Part shown: positions 23,400 through 34,015 of the stretch, piece by piece | Layout: every line of letters starts with the position of its first letter | How positions within the stretch are numbered: the first letter of the stretch is position 1 | Origin: Lepidurus packardi | Taxonomy: Eukaryota; Arthropoda; Branchiopoda; Notostraca; Triopsidae | DNA length: 64,000 nucleotides | Assembly (NCBI GenBank): GCA_023053545.1 | Contig: JAKZAN010000005.1 | Coordinates: 12,214,001-12,278,000, forward strand | Direction: 5' to 3' | Made by a program: the position numbers and the translations under genes | The notes under the pieces: model-generated | Seen by the model: the letters and a program-made list of their open reading frames with translations, nothing else | What the model was told of the DNA's origin: nothing | Databases searched by the model: none

Positions 23400-26300
23400 A
23401 ATAAATACCGTTAATACAAATTATACAAAATATAAAAACAAAATACAAAAATAAATAAATACCGTTAACCAAAACTGCTGTTTAAGTACTGTAATATGAT
23501 AAAATCTAGTCTCATTTATATTGCCATTAATTGTTTGCAAGTGCAAAGAAAGTCCAATAAAATCTAATGCCAATGAAAATAAACTCCAATAAAAATAAAG
23601 TCCAATAAAATGTAATAAAATCTAATGCCAATCTAAAACTGTTCAATGCCAACTTGTTTTGAAACGCGAGTGACGCCAAGAGTGACGCCAAGTCCCACCA
23701 GGCGCGCGAAATTCAAATTTGCCGCGGGAAAAACCGTTAGACCTTTGAAAGAAGCATGACGAATCTTAGGAATCCTCATGGCTCCTTCAAATCACGTTTC
23801 AAGTCATAGCCAGCTCTTAACAAACTTCAAAGTCCCGCCGTTGGGGGGTCAATGAACGTTAGATCCATTCCAGCAGCTGGGAAGGAGTGGAATATCTATG
23901 CAAATTCCATCCTATCGACCTACTATCAAAAAATAACAAGAAAAACAGGGCGGGGCGACCTTTTGTAGGTTGTGTAATGGCCTGTAAAAGCTATGGAGTG
24001 CCAGAGTGCGTAACCCGAATGTGAAGAAGTTCACGTCGTCCTTACTTCAGACTCCCGATAACACCTTGTATAAGAAATTAGGTCAAAAGTTCGTCCCAAA
24101 GAGCAGAAAGACCAAGTTCGAGACGCACGTAGACCACGATGGATCTCGACCTCAACTTCTTAACCTCGCCTTTTGGCTTAAAAGCCGAATTGGATTAGGC
24201 AATCCTCCAGATCATGGAACCAGTTTCTAAAAATCCAAGAAAAAAAAAAAAACTAGGCTTAATTAACCCTTTCGAATCCATCTTACGTCACGTCAAGTCT
24301 ACCTTAAAGTAGCGCAGATCAGACTTTTCTTCAGCTAACCTCTTTCCAAGCAATCTTCCAAGGAACCTTTCCCTTTTACACTTCAAGCCTGTCGGGTCCT
24401 AAAAGTGACAGTATTTTCGGACAAACAAAGGCGCCCTTGAGTTTTTCTTTCTCTTTTTCAGCCAATTTCATCCGTTAAGCATGGGCATGGTTTCATGGTT
24501 TCACTTCAGCGATGACGCTAACTTACACGCCGTTTTTTTTGGGCCGGTTTGGGAAACCGGATTACGTAAAAACTTGATGGTATGCACAATGATAGATCGA
24601 GTAATGAAGCAACTGGTTACGTCAACCTTGGCTGATCTAGTTTTTGCCCGGTTTGTGTAACTAGGTAAGCAGCTCAGGTAGTTTGGTCGACACTAGACAA
24701 CATTCGCTGGGATTTCCCCCCACTTCAAGTTGTCATGGCTTAAACCGCGCCTTAAACGGGATTCAAACCGATAAGGAAATAGTTGTGGTATAAAAAACGA
24801 TACTTGGTGTAAATTGACTCACTAATGTGCTTTCAATGGACAATCTGGTATTCAAGGCTAAGAAAAAGTCGACTAGTGTGTTTTTCACTGTTGAGCACAC
24901 TGTGAAACAGTTCCAAGTGACAACACAAAGAAAATGGGCGGGAATTTCATTGTTGAGCGTTGAATGGCTACGCTTAGTTTTAAACACGCAGGAACCTTTG
25001 GGTGTTTTCTGAAAAAAAGGGAGAGGATTTGCTAGGCCGTTTTCAACGGAGACAAACCGAAGAAATTCAGAGAAAAAAGTGAGAAAATTCACTGTTCGTA
25101 TTTTCTATGTCTTTTCAGTTTATTTTGATCCAAACGGATGAAATTCATTGTTCATTGAAAAAATTCATTGGTGTATATAACTGGATAGAATTTGAGTATA
25201 TGACAATTCGTCCAAGGCTCAACAATAGTGCATTTTTTCGATTGCACTCTTGAGAATGGTTGGTTCAAAGGCATAAGGAACTTGCTGAAACCGATTTAGA
25301 GAGAGCTGAGAGAAAACTCGCTCCCACAATGTTAAGATTCGCGAATTTAAGAGATTCGCGAATTTTCACACTGCTGGAGCGAACTTCTTTCAGAATGCAT
25401 GCTAGCTAAGGTTAAAATTAGATCAAATTGGATTGGATAAGGTTAAAATGGGATTAAAATCTGGAGACCTGGTTCAAATTTATCTGGTTAAAAATCGGGT
25501 TAAAATTTTCAACAAGAATGGAATTCTCCCTTTACTTCTTGATACATGTTGCATTGTTCTCCTGTCCAGATGTCAACGGGATTCAACACAATCTATTGTT
25601 GAGCCCTGTTAGCGTACAAACGTCTCAACTTTCCGAGATATGCGTCTTAGTTGCAGTAACCATAACAAAGGTCCTAATACCCCAAACACTTATCTCTACT
25701 GTTAAAAGCACCTCCAGGGAGCTATATATTGATCCGGACCGAAGGCATTTGATCCTTTTAAGGTTAATAAACCAGAAAAGCTCTTAAGCCATCCATTCAT
25801 TGTGGCCTGTACCCTAGAGACAATCGACAATAATGCTTCTCACATGGTACCCACTTTTCTAAATAAAGAACTAGAATAAACTCCCTTTTTGCCCCCAGCT
25901 ACCGTTCCGATTTTCGTTTTATTTCCGAAACTGTTACCTGAAATGGAGTATGAATTCCAACCGTAAAAGAACACCAAGTTCTTGTTGTTGTTGGCGAGCC
26001 GGCTTCTGTAGGATTTTACTCGAAAGGGCGGATATCTCTCCCGGAACAGCAATGAATAACTGAAATCACTTGGGCAACTGAATCAACTGGACCGTTAGGG
26101 AGAACCTGTTAAATAAACCAAGTTGTGAATAAAAGGATCACTTTCCGTTTTAACTTTTATCTCAAGGCGGGTGTAAACACAATAAAGAGCAATGGTTAAC
26201 ACTCACGTTTTGATCGAGGGCGATTACACACAATTATTAGGATGCCCAAGTCCCACGCCACCAGCTAGAAAAAGGAGAGAAAAAACCGGGCCCAGACTTG

Positions 26301-26540
26301 CTTTGGCTACACGTTCCCAATCCGCCTTTTCGTCACCCGCGCAAGACCACACTGCAGATGCCCTAGGGGACCAGGAGTGAAGCTTTTAAACTAGGAGTGA
26401 AGGCCGCTTCATTCCTGCTTCGGCGCAATGGACACGCCGTGCAACGCCAGTCAACCCCCACGCGCTCCGCGTGCGGTCAACCGGTGCACTAACGCCATCT
26501 GTTGGGCGCATTCCTAACCAGAAATCGAACGTTTTTCAAA
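23400..26540. other. Intergenic, no gene confidently recognised
   Basis: Several short open frames (24006-24230 plus, 24763-25092 minus, 25518-25787 plus) lack recognisable motifs. On the minus strand, about 26058-25940 is bounded by an acceptor (gatttcag) and a donor (CAG/GTAACAG) and is open, so it could be an isolated exon. The part at 26260-26520 is unusually CpG-rich for the region and ends in GCCATCTGTTGGGCGC. Confidence 0.35.
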
Positions 26541-26544
26541 CATG

Positions 26545-26609
26545 CTTTTTTGTTATATCGCTTCTCGGCCTTTTGGCTAAGATCAAAGTGTAGTTCTTTT
26601 TTGTTATAT
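26545..26609 (+). pseudogene. Retroposed 5' fragment of U2 snRNA with target-site duplication
   Basis: Positions 26557-26593 match the highly conserved 5' end of U2 snRNA (ATCGCTTCTCGGCCTTTTGG, then CTAAGATCAA), with one extra A in ATCAAAGTGTAG. Identity stops after GTGTAG, so the branch-point recognition and Sm regions are absent. The fragment is flanked by perfect 14-bp direct repeats CTTTTTTGTTATAT at 26545-26558 and 26596-26609. This is the structure of a 3'-truncated snRNA pseudogene made by LINE-type reverse transcription. It is not a working U2 gene. Confidence 0.9.
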
Positions 26610-27325
26610 TTCATATTACGAAAATCAAAGAAAATAGCCTACAAGTTGTTCAACTAAGTTTATATTATTGCACAAATGTAATAATATATCTTTAAAATTT
26701 ACTTTTATCTTTTGAACACAAGGCTAGGTGTTTCACAAAAATCGCTAGATGCTTAATAAAAATCGGATTACTTAGTTCCAAATGCGAATAATTTAATTAA
26801 TAATGTCCATCTTTCACATTTTCAGTTTTTCAAGTCTGGCCGAAATACTCCAAGAAACATGACAGAAGACCTGACTGACCTGATATGAATCCAAATTAGC
26901 TTACTAATATGGCGATTCTTGTAGAATCATGCGAATATAGTTGATTTGCAGTGAATTTAGTTTCAAACAACTGATGGGTGAAACTGTAAACAAGTTCTAG
27001 GTCAATAAAAGCTGATTGTACGCGGAATTACTAATGAATTCGCTTTGTAATTAACAAAAACCAGCGCAGGTGCAGGATGCCGTCATGATCAAAACAGGTG
27101 CATGACAAGCATGTATAAATCTAGAATTGTGTTTTTAGTTTATTAGTGTGAAAGCGACAGACGCTTCCAGCTTGGTGTGAAAGTAAATCAACGCCTCTTA
27201 TTCTGCTCTTGACTTCCTCAACTTGTAGACAAGCATTTAAAAGAAAGAAACCTCCATGAATAACCGTCTTAGTTTCCTGGGCGCAATACTCTTCCGCCTT
27301 CCGTCAGTCCAAAAGGGTCAATGTC
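26610..27325. other. Intergenic and probable 3' UTR of the neighbouring minus-strand gene
   Basis: No open frame of note. An AATAAA lies on the minus strand at 27144-27139, about 185 bp beyond the stop of the membrane-protein gene, and is a plausible polyadenylation signal for it. Confidence 0.5.
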
Positions 27326-27327
27326 TC

Positions 27328-28703
27328 TTAAATCTGGTCGTTTTCCGTATTCTTGCTCAGGTCCAGGGGCCGTTCATAGCCCGAGTCATTGCTCGGAGCC
27401 TGCGCTTCATCCTCTGGGCCAAGAATATGCGGTAAATTGCAAGTCGAGCAGTGATGAGGGCCAAATTTGCACAACTTTGGCGACGAGCGCAAATTTTGGC
27501 TCGTCACGTCATCATTCGGCATATTCGGAGTAATGTGGTAGAGTTTGGCGTCGAATCTCTCCTTTGGGTCGTCTTTGGCCCCGCCCCTTTCCTTTAAATG
27601 GACTTTGGCTGTGCCAAAATGATCCCATTCTAAGGAATTGATGCTTGAAACTTCTGTTTGGGTCTGTTGATGGCAAGAGGGTATTGAATGTTTGGAAATC
27701 CCACTCGTCGACGCTTCATTCCGTGGAGCAGTCCTTTGGGATTGTCTAGGCGTGAAATAACGATGATTAGAACCCAATTTGGGTTGAAAATGGTCACTAT
27801 GGGGCTTGTTAAGGGTGACTGGGTGGCTTTGATGGAATCGGCGGGTCGCTCGAGGGAGTTGGGGCGGTTTTTCGGGGGTGGAACGCAAGAAATTGGTGGT
27901 ACTGGCACCGTACCGGCCTGGGAAATGCTTCACGTTGCGTTTGAGTCGGTAGAAATCGAAACTGTGCGAAGAATAGCTGCCTGCGACAGGGAATTCAGGC
28001 GAAGTCTCCGAAGATACGCATTGTTGGGTCAAGTCCGCGTCATGAGCTTCTTCAAAGTCGTCGTCTTCTTCTGAACGAGAAACGGGCGTGTTGTAGCGAG
28101 GATTTGACGCAGTGCTGGAGGTCGAGGAAGACGAAGGTTGCGTCCCAATGGATGGTTCAGGCGGAGGAGGAGCGTTTTCGTGGGAACTATAGATAGCTTT
28201 GATGAGGGGACTTGGCCCTCTCGGTGTTCGTACAGAGATTAGCCGATTCTCGGGAAGATTTGTTAACTGAATAGCGTTAAGGGGGTCGGGGATGGATGGG
28301 TGAAGGTTGTTAGGACTTTGGCGGATAATATCAGCCGGAAGACGCTTCCTTCCAGGTATACATATCCGTTTGGTGGCCTTGACACGCTGGGCAGGACCCA
28401 GAGGACAAGTGGAAGTGGACGACGAGGAGGAATTGTTGGTGAAAAGTGAAGGGTTAGCCTTGAAGATGTTGCATTTTTGGCACAACTGCGAAGTGTAGAG
28501 AACGAGGAGCAGGACCATGGAGAAAACCACAAGCACCAAGGCTAAGGCATAGCAGGAAAGCCCGTGGTCGCCGACCACAACAGGACGGATGTCAACAGAT
28601 GACGATCCTGAAAGCAAAACGAGGAAATTTAGCATTGAATTAAATTTTGCAAATAGATTGTAAAGGATTCCAAGGCTTTACCGTTGTAGGTGATGGAGTC
28701 CAT
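27328..28703 (-). CDS. Single-pass membrane protein of unknown family with a C-terminal PLDLS motif
   Basis: Two coding exons, 28703-28682 and 28607-27328, join in phase 1 and encode about 433 residues. The short N-terminal part (MDSITYNGSSS) has one N-glycosylation sequon (NGS). A hydrophobic segment follows at about residues 24-46 (ALALVLVVFSMVLLLVLY), then a Cys-rich juxtamembrane CQKC and a long low-complexity Ser/Pro/Arg-rich tail. There is no cleavable signal peptide, so an N-out, C-in anchor is likely. The tail ends in SGYERPLDLSKN, which contains PLDLS, the consensus docking motif (PxDLS) for the corepressor CtBP. An untranslated leader exon is suggested by a GTAAGT donor near 28890 and an acceptor (gattcag) near 28743. 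I do not recognise the family, and the role is unknown. Confidence 0.75.
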
Positions 28704-28989
28704 ATGGTGCCTTTAATAAGGCGAAGATTTACGAGCTGAATCAGCATGAGTTAACAAGTTGGGCTCAAAGATTTACTTTATTGTTTTCATGACCTGCACT
28801 TGCGCTTTTTTTTCGTTTTGATTTTGTTGTCTTTTGGTTCCCTTTGGGGGAAAGCCCTAAGGGACAGAGAAATGCATTGAGGGAAGAAAACTTACCTTCA
28901 CGGTGAAACTATTCCCAAACGAAGATTTCCTGGTCAACATTCTGTTCTAGAACCGCTACAACAAAACCAGTTCAAACCAAAACAAGTGA

Positions 28990-29893
28990 TTTTCAGAGCA
29001 CGTTTTATCAGTTTTGGTACGTTAAGTACACTGATTAAAAGGTAATCGGAGAGTTGAGACGACAGGTTAGTAGTTTTAATTTCAGTGTAGTTTTTACACA
29101 GTAACACTGTTTTAAAGCGCATTTTCCATTTCCAATTCGGGCTGCCATGTTTTGAAATGACGTCACTGTCACGCTACTTTCCTATTGGCTGAAATTTGAC
29201 GTGTTCGAAACGGCTTATTTAGATCCTTAAATCTAGTTTTCTTAATCTGCTTTATAATAAAGGCATCTTAAAACGTCTAGTCTGACTTTTAACTTGGAAT
29301 ACAAGTAAAGAATATCATTGGATTTTACGAGTCATACTATTTTCCTATTGGCTGAAGTTTCTCGTATTCGAAACGGCTTTATTTAGGTCTCTAAAGGTAG
29401 TTTTCTTCAGCTACGGCATAATAAAGGCATCGTAAAAGACAGTCTGGCTTTTAAGTTGGAATGTAAGTAAAAAGTAGCACGCAAAGTTTACAAGAGACTG
29501 AAGTCTTAAGTTCAAAGTTTCCAAACGACATCATTGACGTCATCAAACGAAAATGGCTCTACCGTATTGGTTGTCGTTATATTTGCGATGCTAAGAACTG
29601 CTGAAACCTTTATTGCATTTGAGACATAAAATATTGCTATATGACTTTTCGAAGTTTTTTAAAAAGGAAATAGCAGCGAATAATAAATGTCTTTTTTTGG
29701 GCGGCCATGATTTTTCTCCTTAGCGTCACAAGCCTGTCACGTGGTCTTAAATGCTCGACTTTCATTGGTTCTACTACAGAAACATAACAAAGCGCACGTT
29801 TTCATTGTTGTCCTCTGGTAAACTTAACTCTAATTTTACTAATCCTCTATGTTAACAAAGTTTGCAATCTTCCAGGCCTAGAATTAATCCAAA
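28990..29893. promoter_or_regulatory. Shared upstream region of two divergent genes, with a duplicated CCAAT-box module
   Basis: A block of about 135 bp is present twice (about 29175-29312 and 29339-29475). Both copies carry CCTATTGGCTGAA (inverted CCAAT box), TTCGAAACGGCTT, TAATAAAGGCATC and a matching end. Further ATTGG boxes lie at 29569 and 29765, and TGACGTCA sites at 29158 and 29535. The membrane-protein gene leaves to the left and PAIP1 to the right, so this is a likely bidirectional promoter. Confidence 0.55.
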
Positions 29894-31716
29894 ATGTCCT
29901 CTCGGAGAGGCCCAAGTGGGCGAATAGCATCATGTACACCTGATTCTCAAGATGTCAACGTGTATGGCTACAACAACGAGGATACCAGGCAAACAACACC
30001 CAAGCCGACAACCCCGACATCCCCAACAATGCCGCAACCATTTCACTCGCCTGCCAGTAAAATAACTACAAATGTTTAATGTTCTTTTCATAAAGATAAT
30101 TCGCTATTTCTTACGTGTTTATTCCTTTTGTTTCTTCAGCTCCCAGCGGTTTACTCAGTCCTTCTACCTCGTCAGTAAGCTCATTGGACACCAAACAAGG
30201 CACACCAACGGAAAAGAAGCTCCGTAAGCCCAAGTCGGACCCCAAACCAGTCACAGTAGCTTCCCCTAAACCTCAGGAACCCAAAATGGACCCCAAACCC
30301 TCACCATTAGCTCAGGAACCTAAAATTACAGCCACAAAACCTGCCTGTGATCCTCGCCTTACGGTCAAAGCGCCCGAATTCGTTCCCAATCCTGCGAAAA
30401 CCTTCGCAACACCCTCTCGGCCCTCACAGGACCTGTCTAATCGAATGCAAGACATGAACTTGACTCAGTCCAGTCCCGAACCTGAATTTTTCCCTGAAGA
30501 AGACATCCACCCTTTGATGACCTATCTAAACGACATGATCCTCACCATGACTTTGCAACCAGGTCGTTTCGAGCCCATAGCACAACGAATCATCTCCACC
30601 ATTAATCGAAACCATGTCGTCACCGAAGTCCTCCAAGCTATCGCCGATACTATCTGCGTCCAGTCTATTCTTGAACCCAACTTTTGCTACAATGGCTCCC
30701 GATTGTGTGAGTTACTGTCGCGACAATTGGTGACCAACTGCGAGCAGTCATTTCGCAATTTGATCCTCAAACGGTACAAGTCCTTCAAATTCTCCAGAAC
30801 TATTAGAAAATGTATTCGAAAATACTCCAAATTGTAATCATTTCCTTCTCGTAGGTGTCAATCCGAGCACACAAGAAGGGAAGAACTGATTCTCCATTCG
30901 CCTGATCACGTTCAAGGCTTGGCGATGTTTATGGGCGAACTTTTCCTGCATTTGGAGCTGCAAACGGCTAATTTGTGTGGATCCCGCAAGATTGGTGTCT
31001 TGGGCAGATCTTTGGTGGAGCTTCTAATGACTTTGATCACCAGTCGCGAGCAAGACAACTTAAAATGCGCTTGTCAGGTCCTGAAAGTAAGAACATCACA
31101 TCATTCTAATTCAATGGAATTGTGTTCACAAATCGTTTGGAAAGTTTACTGGCGCTGCCTTAGAGGACGAAGAACGCGCCTTGAAGAAGGGCCTGGCGCC
31201 ATCCATGGATGGTTTGATTGAAAAACTCAAGGCGACAGCGTTGGAAAGTGATGTCCCTCGAAATACCAAGGAATTGATGCTCAAAATTGTGGAATTGAGG
31301 GCAAGTGACTGGGGAAGAGTCGTTACTTCGCCTGTAGTACTAGCAGATCCAGTAATGGCCGAATATCCTGTATGTATCTCTAAAAAAACCTAACAGTAGT
31401 TCATTTTCCTAGAAAATTAAAAAAAAAAAAAAAAAAAGTTGTATGATTTGTTTGAAATTGATTTGAACCTTTTGGAATCATTTAGACTGACCCCTTTTTT
31501 GGGATTCCCGAGTTGGAAGATGCTGATGCATTTAATTTCGACGGTTCCGAGTAAAGACTTCATTAATTCTAATTTATTTGTCAAAGTTTTCAAATTTATT
31601 TTGCTTTCCTTTTCGACTATAGGAGTGACGAAGACGAATGGTATATAAATGGAGAAGAAGGAATGGATGACGAAATGTCGCTTGCATTTGAAGAGTTTTT
31701 GCGCGGTTCCAAATAA
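29894..31716 (+). CDS. PAIP1: Polyadenylate-binding protein-interacting protein 1 (PAIP1)
   Basis: Translation-stimulating factor that links poly(A)-binding protein to the eIF4A/eIF3 machinery through an eIF4G-like domain. Six exons: 29894-30056, 30140-30773, 30855-31086, 31145-31369, 31486-31550 and 31623-31716. All phases agree and give 470 residues, close to the usual size. The N terminus is Ser/Pro-rich. A PAM2-like motif (APEFVPNP) lies near residues 132-139 and should bind the PABP MLLE domain. The MIF4G domain follows, with RLCELLSRQL, MFMGELFLHLEL and MLKIVELRASDWGRV as markers. The acidic end (DDEMSLAFEEF) matches the PAM1 region. An ATTAAA at 31925 is a possible poly(A) signal. The gene is convergent with BAP31. 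Confidence 0.93.
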
Positions 31717-32044
31717 TAACTTAGCTTGTAGCCAAATTGTGCGTCTTGTAATTGTTTACGTAAGTCGTCATTTACTTCAAATTCGCTGATTTTGACAAAA
31801 GTATAACCCAGATTCAACTTTCGAGAGCGTTGGGGGTTTCACTTTCAACTTATCAAGTTATGAATACACTCTTATTTGTAAGTAATAACTGTAATTGATT
31901 CCTCTTAGTAAGCTATTACAGCTAATTAAAACTAGTTACAGCGTACGAGCCCTAATTAGAGCTTCCTAACTGTTAAATCAGTTTCTAAAACATGTGCTAG
32001 CAATTTAGGTCCAGTCTAAGCGGATATTTGGAGCTGTAACTCTT

Positions 32045-32090
32045 AAAATAACTCAAATTGTCAGACACGTCTGACAATTTGAGTTATTTT
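32045..32090. repeat. 46-bp near-perfect palindrome
   Basis: Two perfect 22-bp arms (32045-32066 and 32069-32090) surround a 2-bp AC spacer. Each arm runs from AAAATAACTC through AATTGTCAGAC. It sits between the converging ends of PAIP1 and BAP31 and would form a long hairpin in either transcript. Confidence 0.92.
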
Positions 32091-32160
32091 TATTCTAAAT
32101 ATTCGTTATTAATCACTTTATTTTAATTTTAGTAACAGCAAATAATTAAGCCACACCAAG

Positions 32161-32166
32161 TTTATT
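32161..32166 (-). terminator. AATAAA poly(A) signal candidate for BAP31
   Basis: Minus-strand AATAAA about 165 bp past the BAP31 stop. A second lies at 32122-32117. Both fall between the stop codon and the 46-bp palindrome. Confidence 0.45.
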
Positions 32167-32329
32167 CGCTTTTCAAGTGAAAGGGCAACTTAAGCCTAAG
32201 TGACAGTCAAGTCGAGTACACAACCTAGCATGCAACTGAAATGGTGGTTATATTTAACTTCTTAATCCCAATGTAACAGAAAAAAGTAAAGATAACAAAA
32301 AGGACGGTTATTTACCCATAATCTTCAAA

Positions 32330-33384
32330 TTAGTCTGATTTCTTATCACAACTATCGCCTTCTACAATCTTAAATTTGCGTTGCAATTTGGCGTGCTCTT
32401 CCATGAGCCTATCATATTCCCTTGTTACCGATTCAGCTTGAGATTTCATGGATTCTAAATCCGTTACGGAACGCGTCAATTCTGCGGAAATAAGTTATTA
32501 CTAATACAAAATTCCCTGGAACTTTCTTCATATAAAGTAAAAGCACTTGTTTTTTATGTCAACAAACTTAAGCTTGTAGAAATAATGTTGGATATAATTG
32601 AAATATTGACCTTTACGGCTCTTCTCCAATTGCTGCTCAAGCGCTTTCATTTGCTCTTCCATTTTGTTGACTTGATTCTCGTCCAAATCTCCCTTTTTCA
32701 AGGTTTCTTGCTGGGCCAGCAATTTCTCAGCAGCCTGAGTAGCAGACGCAGCTTGTTTCATAGCGGCTTCGCCTGTTGCAGCTAAAGTCGCTTGTAGCAT
32801 AAGCAAAGTACCTAAACGACGAATAACACTGCAAGAAAAATGAAAATAAACCGACAAAAATAGACATTGAAATCCGAAAGCTAAACCTGAACTTACAACA
32901 TGAGGAAGAGAGCAAAGCCAGTGATATAGAAGTTACGTTGAGCCCTGAATAATTTCATATGATTCTTCAATTCCGTTTCGTAGTTGACAGTATGTCCATG
33001 TGCATGTTCTTCTTCCGTTTCTGTATAGCGACGTACTTCTCGAACGGCATCTTGAAATCAAATTGACTCATTAGCATCCAAATTGTATACTATCCAAGCA
33101 AAGATAAAGAGTTTTTACCCAAGAGACACAGAATCAACAAGCCGAGGGCAATGTAGTAATAAATGTGAACTTGTTGACCTAAACCCCTCAGAAAGCGCGA
33201 TCTGAGAATTTTCTGCCATCTGAAAGAATATTAAGTAATAAGTACAGATTCAGTAGTAAGCCAAAGGGATTTTTCAACAAGTTTGAACTTACCGGTGAGC
33301 CGAGATAAAAGGTAAAAGAAGCAAAAACACAACCAAAACTTCAGCGTACAAATACGTGGCGATTAAAGTCCATTGGAAGCTCAT
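32330..33384 (-). CDS. BCAP31: B-cell receptor-associated protein 31-like ER membrane protein (BAP29/BAP31)
   Basis: ER-resident escort and quality-control protein with three membrane segments and a cytosolic coiled coil. Five coding exons: 33384-33293, 33219-33119, 33050-32897, 32828-32611 and 32481-32330. Phases agree and give 238 residues, a normal length. Family marks are the start MSFQWTLIATYLYAEV, RWQKILRSRFLR after the first membrane segment, DAVREVRRY, HMKLFRAQRNFYITGF and a long Ala/Gln/Glu/Lys coiled coil. It ends in KKSD, fitting the C-terminal KKxx retrieval signal. A non-coding leader is suggested by an acceptor at about 33424 and a GTAAGT donor near 33640. IQCA1 starts on the opposite strand about 630 bp upstream. 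Confidence 0.95.
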
Positions 33385-33644
33385 TTTGAACCAGAACAAG
33401 TCCAACTGATGACGACACAGACCTAAAAGAAAAGGGAGTCGACTTACTGGTCTGGTTGACTATTAGGTGACTAATAAAATAAACCTGAACGGCTAGTTCA
33501 ACTCTGAGTAAAACGTAATGTTATTAACGACTATGACACGACAATTTTAGATTGAGATTGTCACACGACTTTCACTGCTTCACAGTAAACAACAAATCAA
33601 TCTTTTAAATAACAGCTAATCTCGAATGATAACCGACTTACTAG

Positions 33645-34015
33645 TGCAGATCAGATAACTTCTATAGAAGACACATTAATGAGTTAAGACAGTAAACGTT
33701 GATACAACTCATTCCCGCATTCGTAACAAACATTCACTAACGCCACCTTCTGGCATCCATTATCAATGCAAAATAGCAAAATTCGAAAAATAGTGGAACG
33801 GAAATTCTCGTTTTTCTCTTTTTTACCGTACAGAAACTGCAAGGAATTATATTACAATTTATTTGCTGTAAAATTTAACTTATAACATGTCTAGGTTTAC
33901 ACACTAAACGCAAATTAGATTAAAACTGGTTTCCATAGATACGAATAAGTTTGGTCAATAACTTCCCATTAAAACCACCAAACCCAACTTCTATAGTCAG
34001 AAACTTGTATACGTC
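33645..34015. promoter_or_regulatory. Short divergent promoter region between BAP31 and IQCA1
   Basis: Fewer than 400 bp separate the inferred BAP31 leader from the IQCA1 start. No TATA box is evident. A GCCACCTTCTGGC sequence lies near 33743. Shared regulation is inferred from layout only. Confidence 0.35.

Noticed and set aside
25518-25787. Plus-strand frame with a hydrophobic N terminus
   Set aside because: The hydrophobic start resembles a signal peptide, but nothing downstream is recognisable and no introns or promoter were found.
26430-26515. CpG-rich patch with GCCATCTGTTGGGCGC as an insulator site
   Set aside because: Resembles CTCF-type cores only loosely; a motif-matrix scan with a background model would be needed.
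26557-26593. Functional U2 snRNA gene
   Set aside because: Identity ends after about 36 nt, there is an extra A, the Sm site is absent and the fragment is bounded by a target-site duplication.
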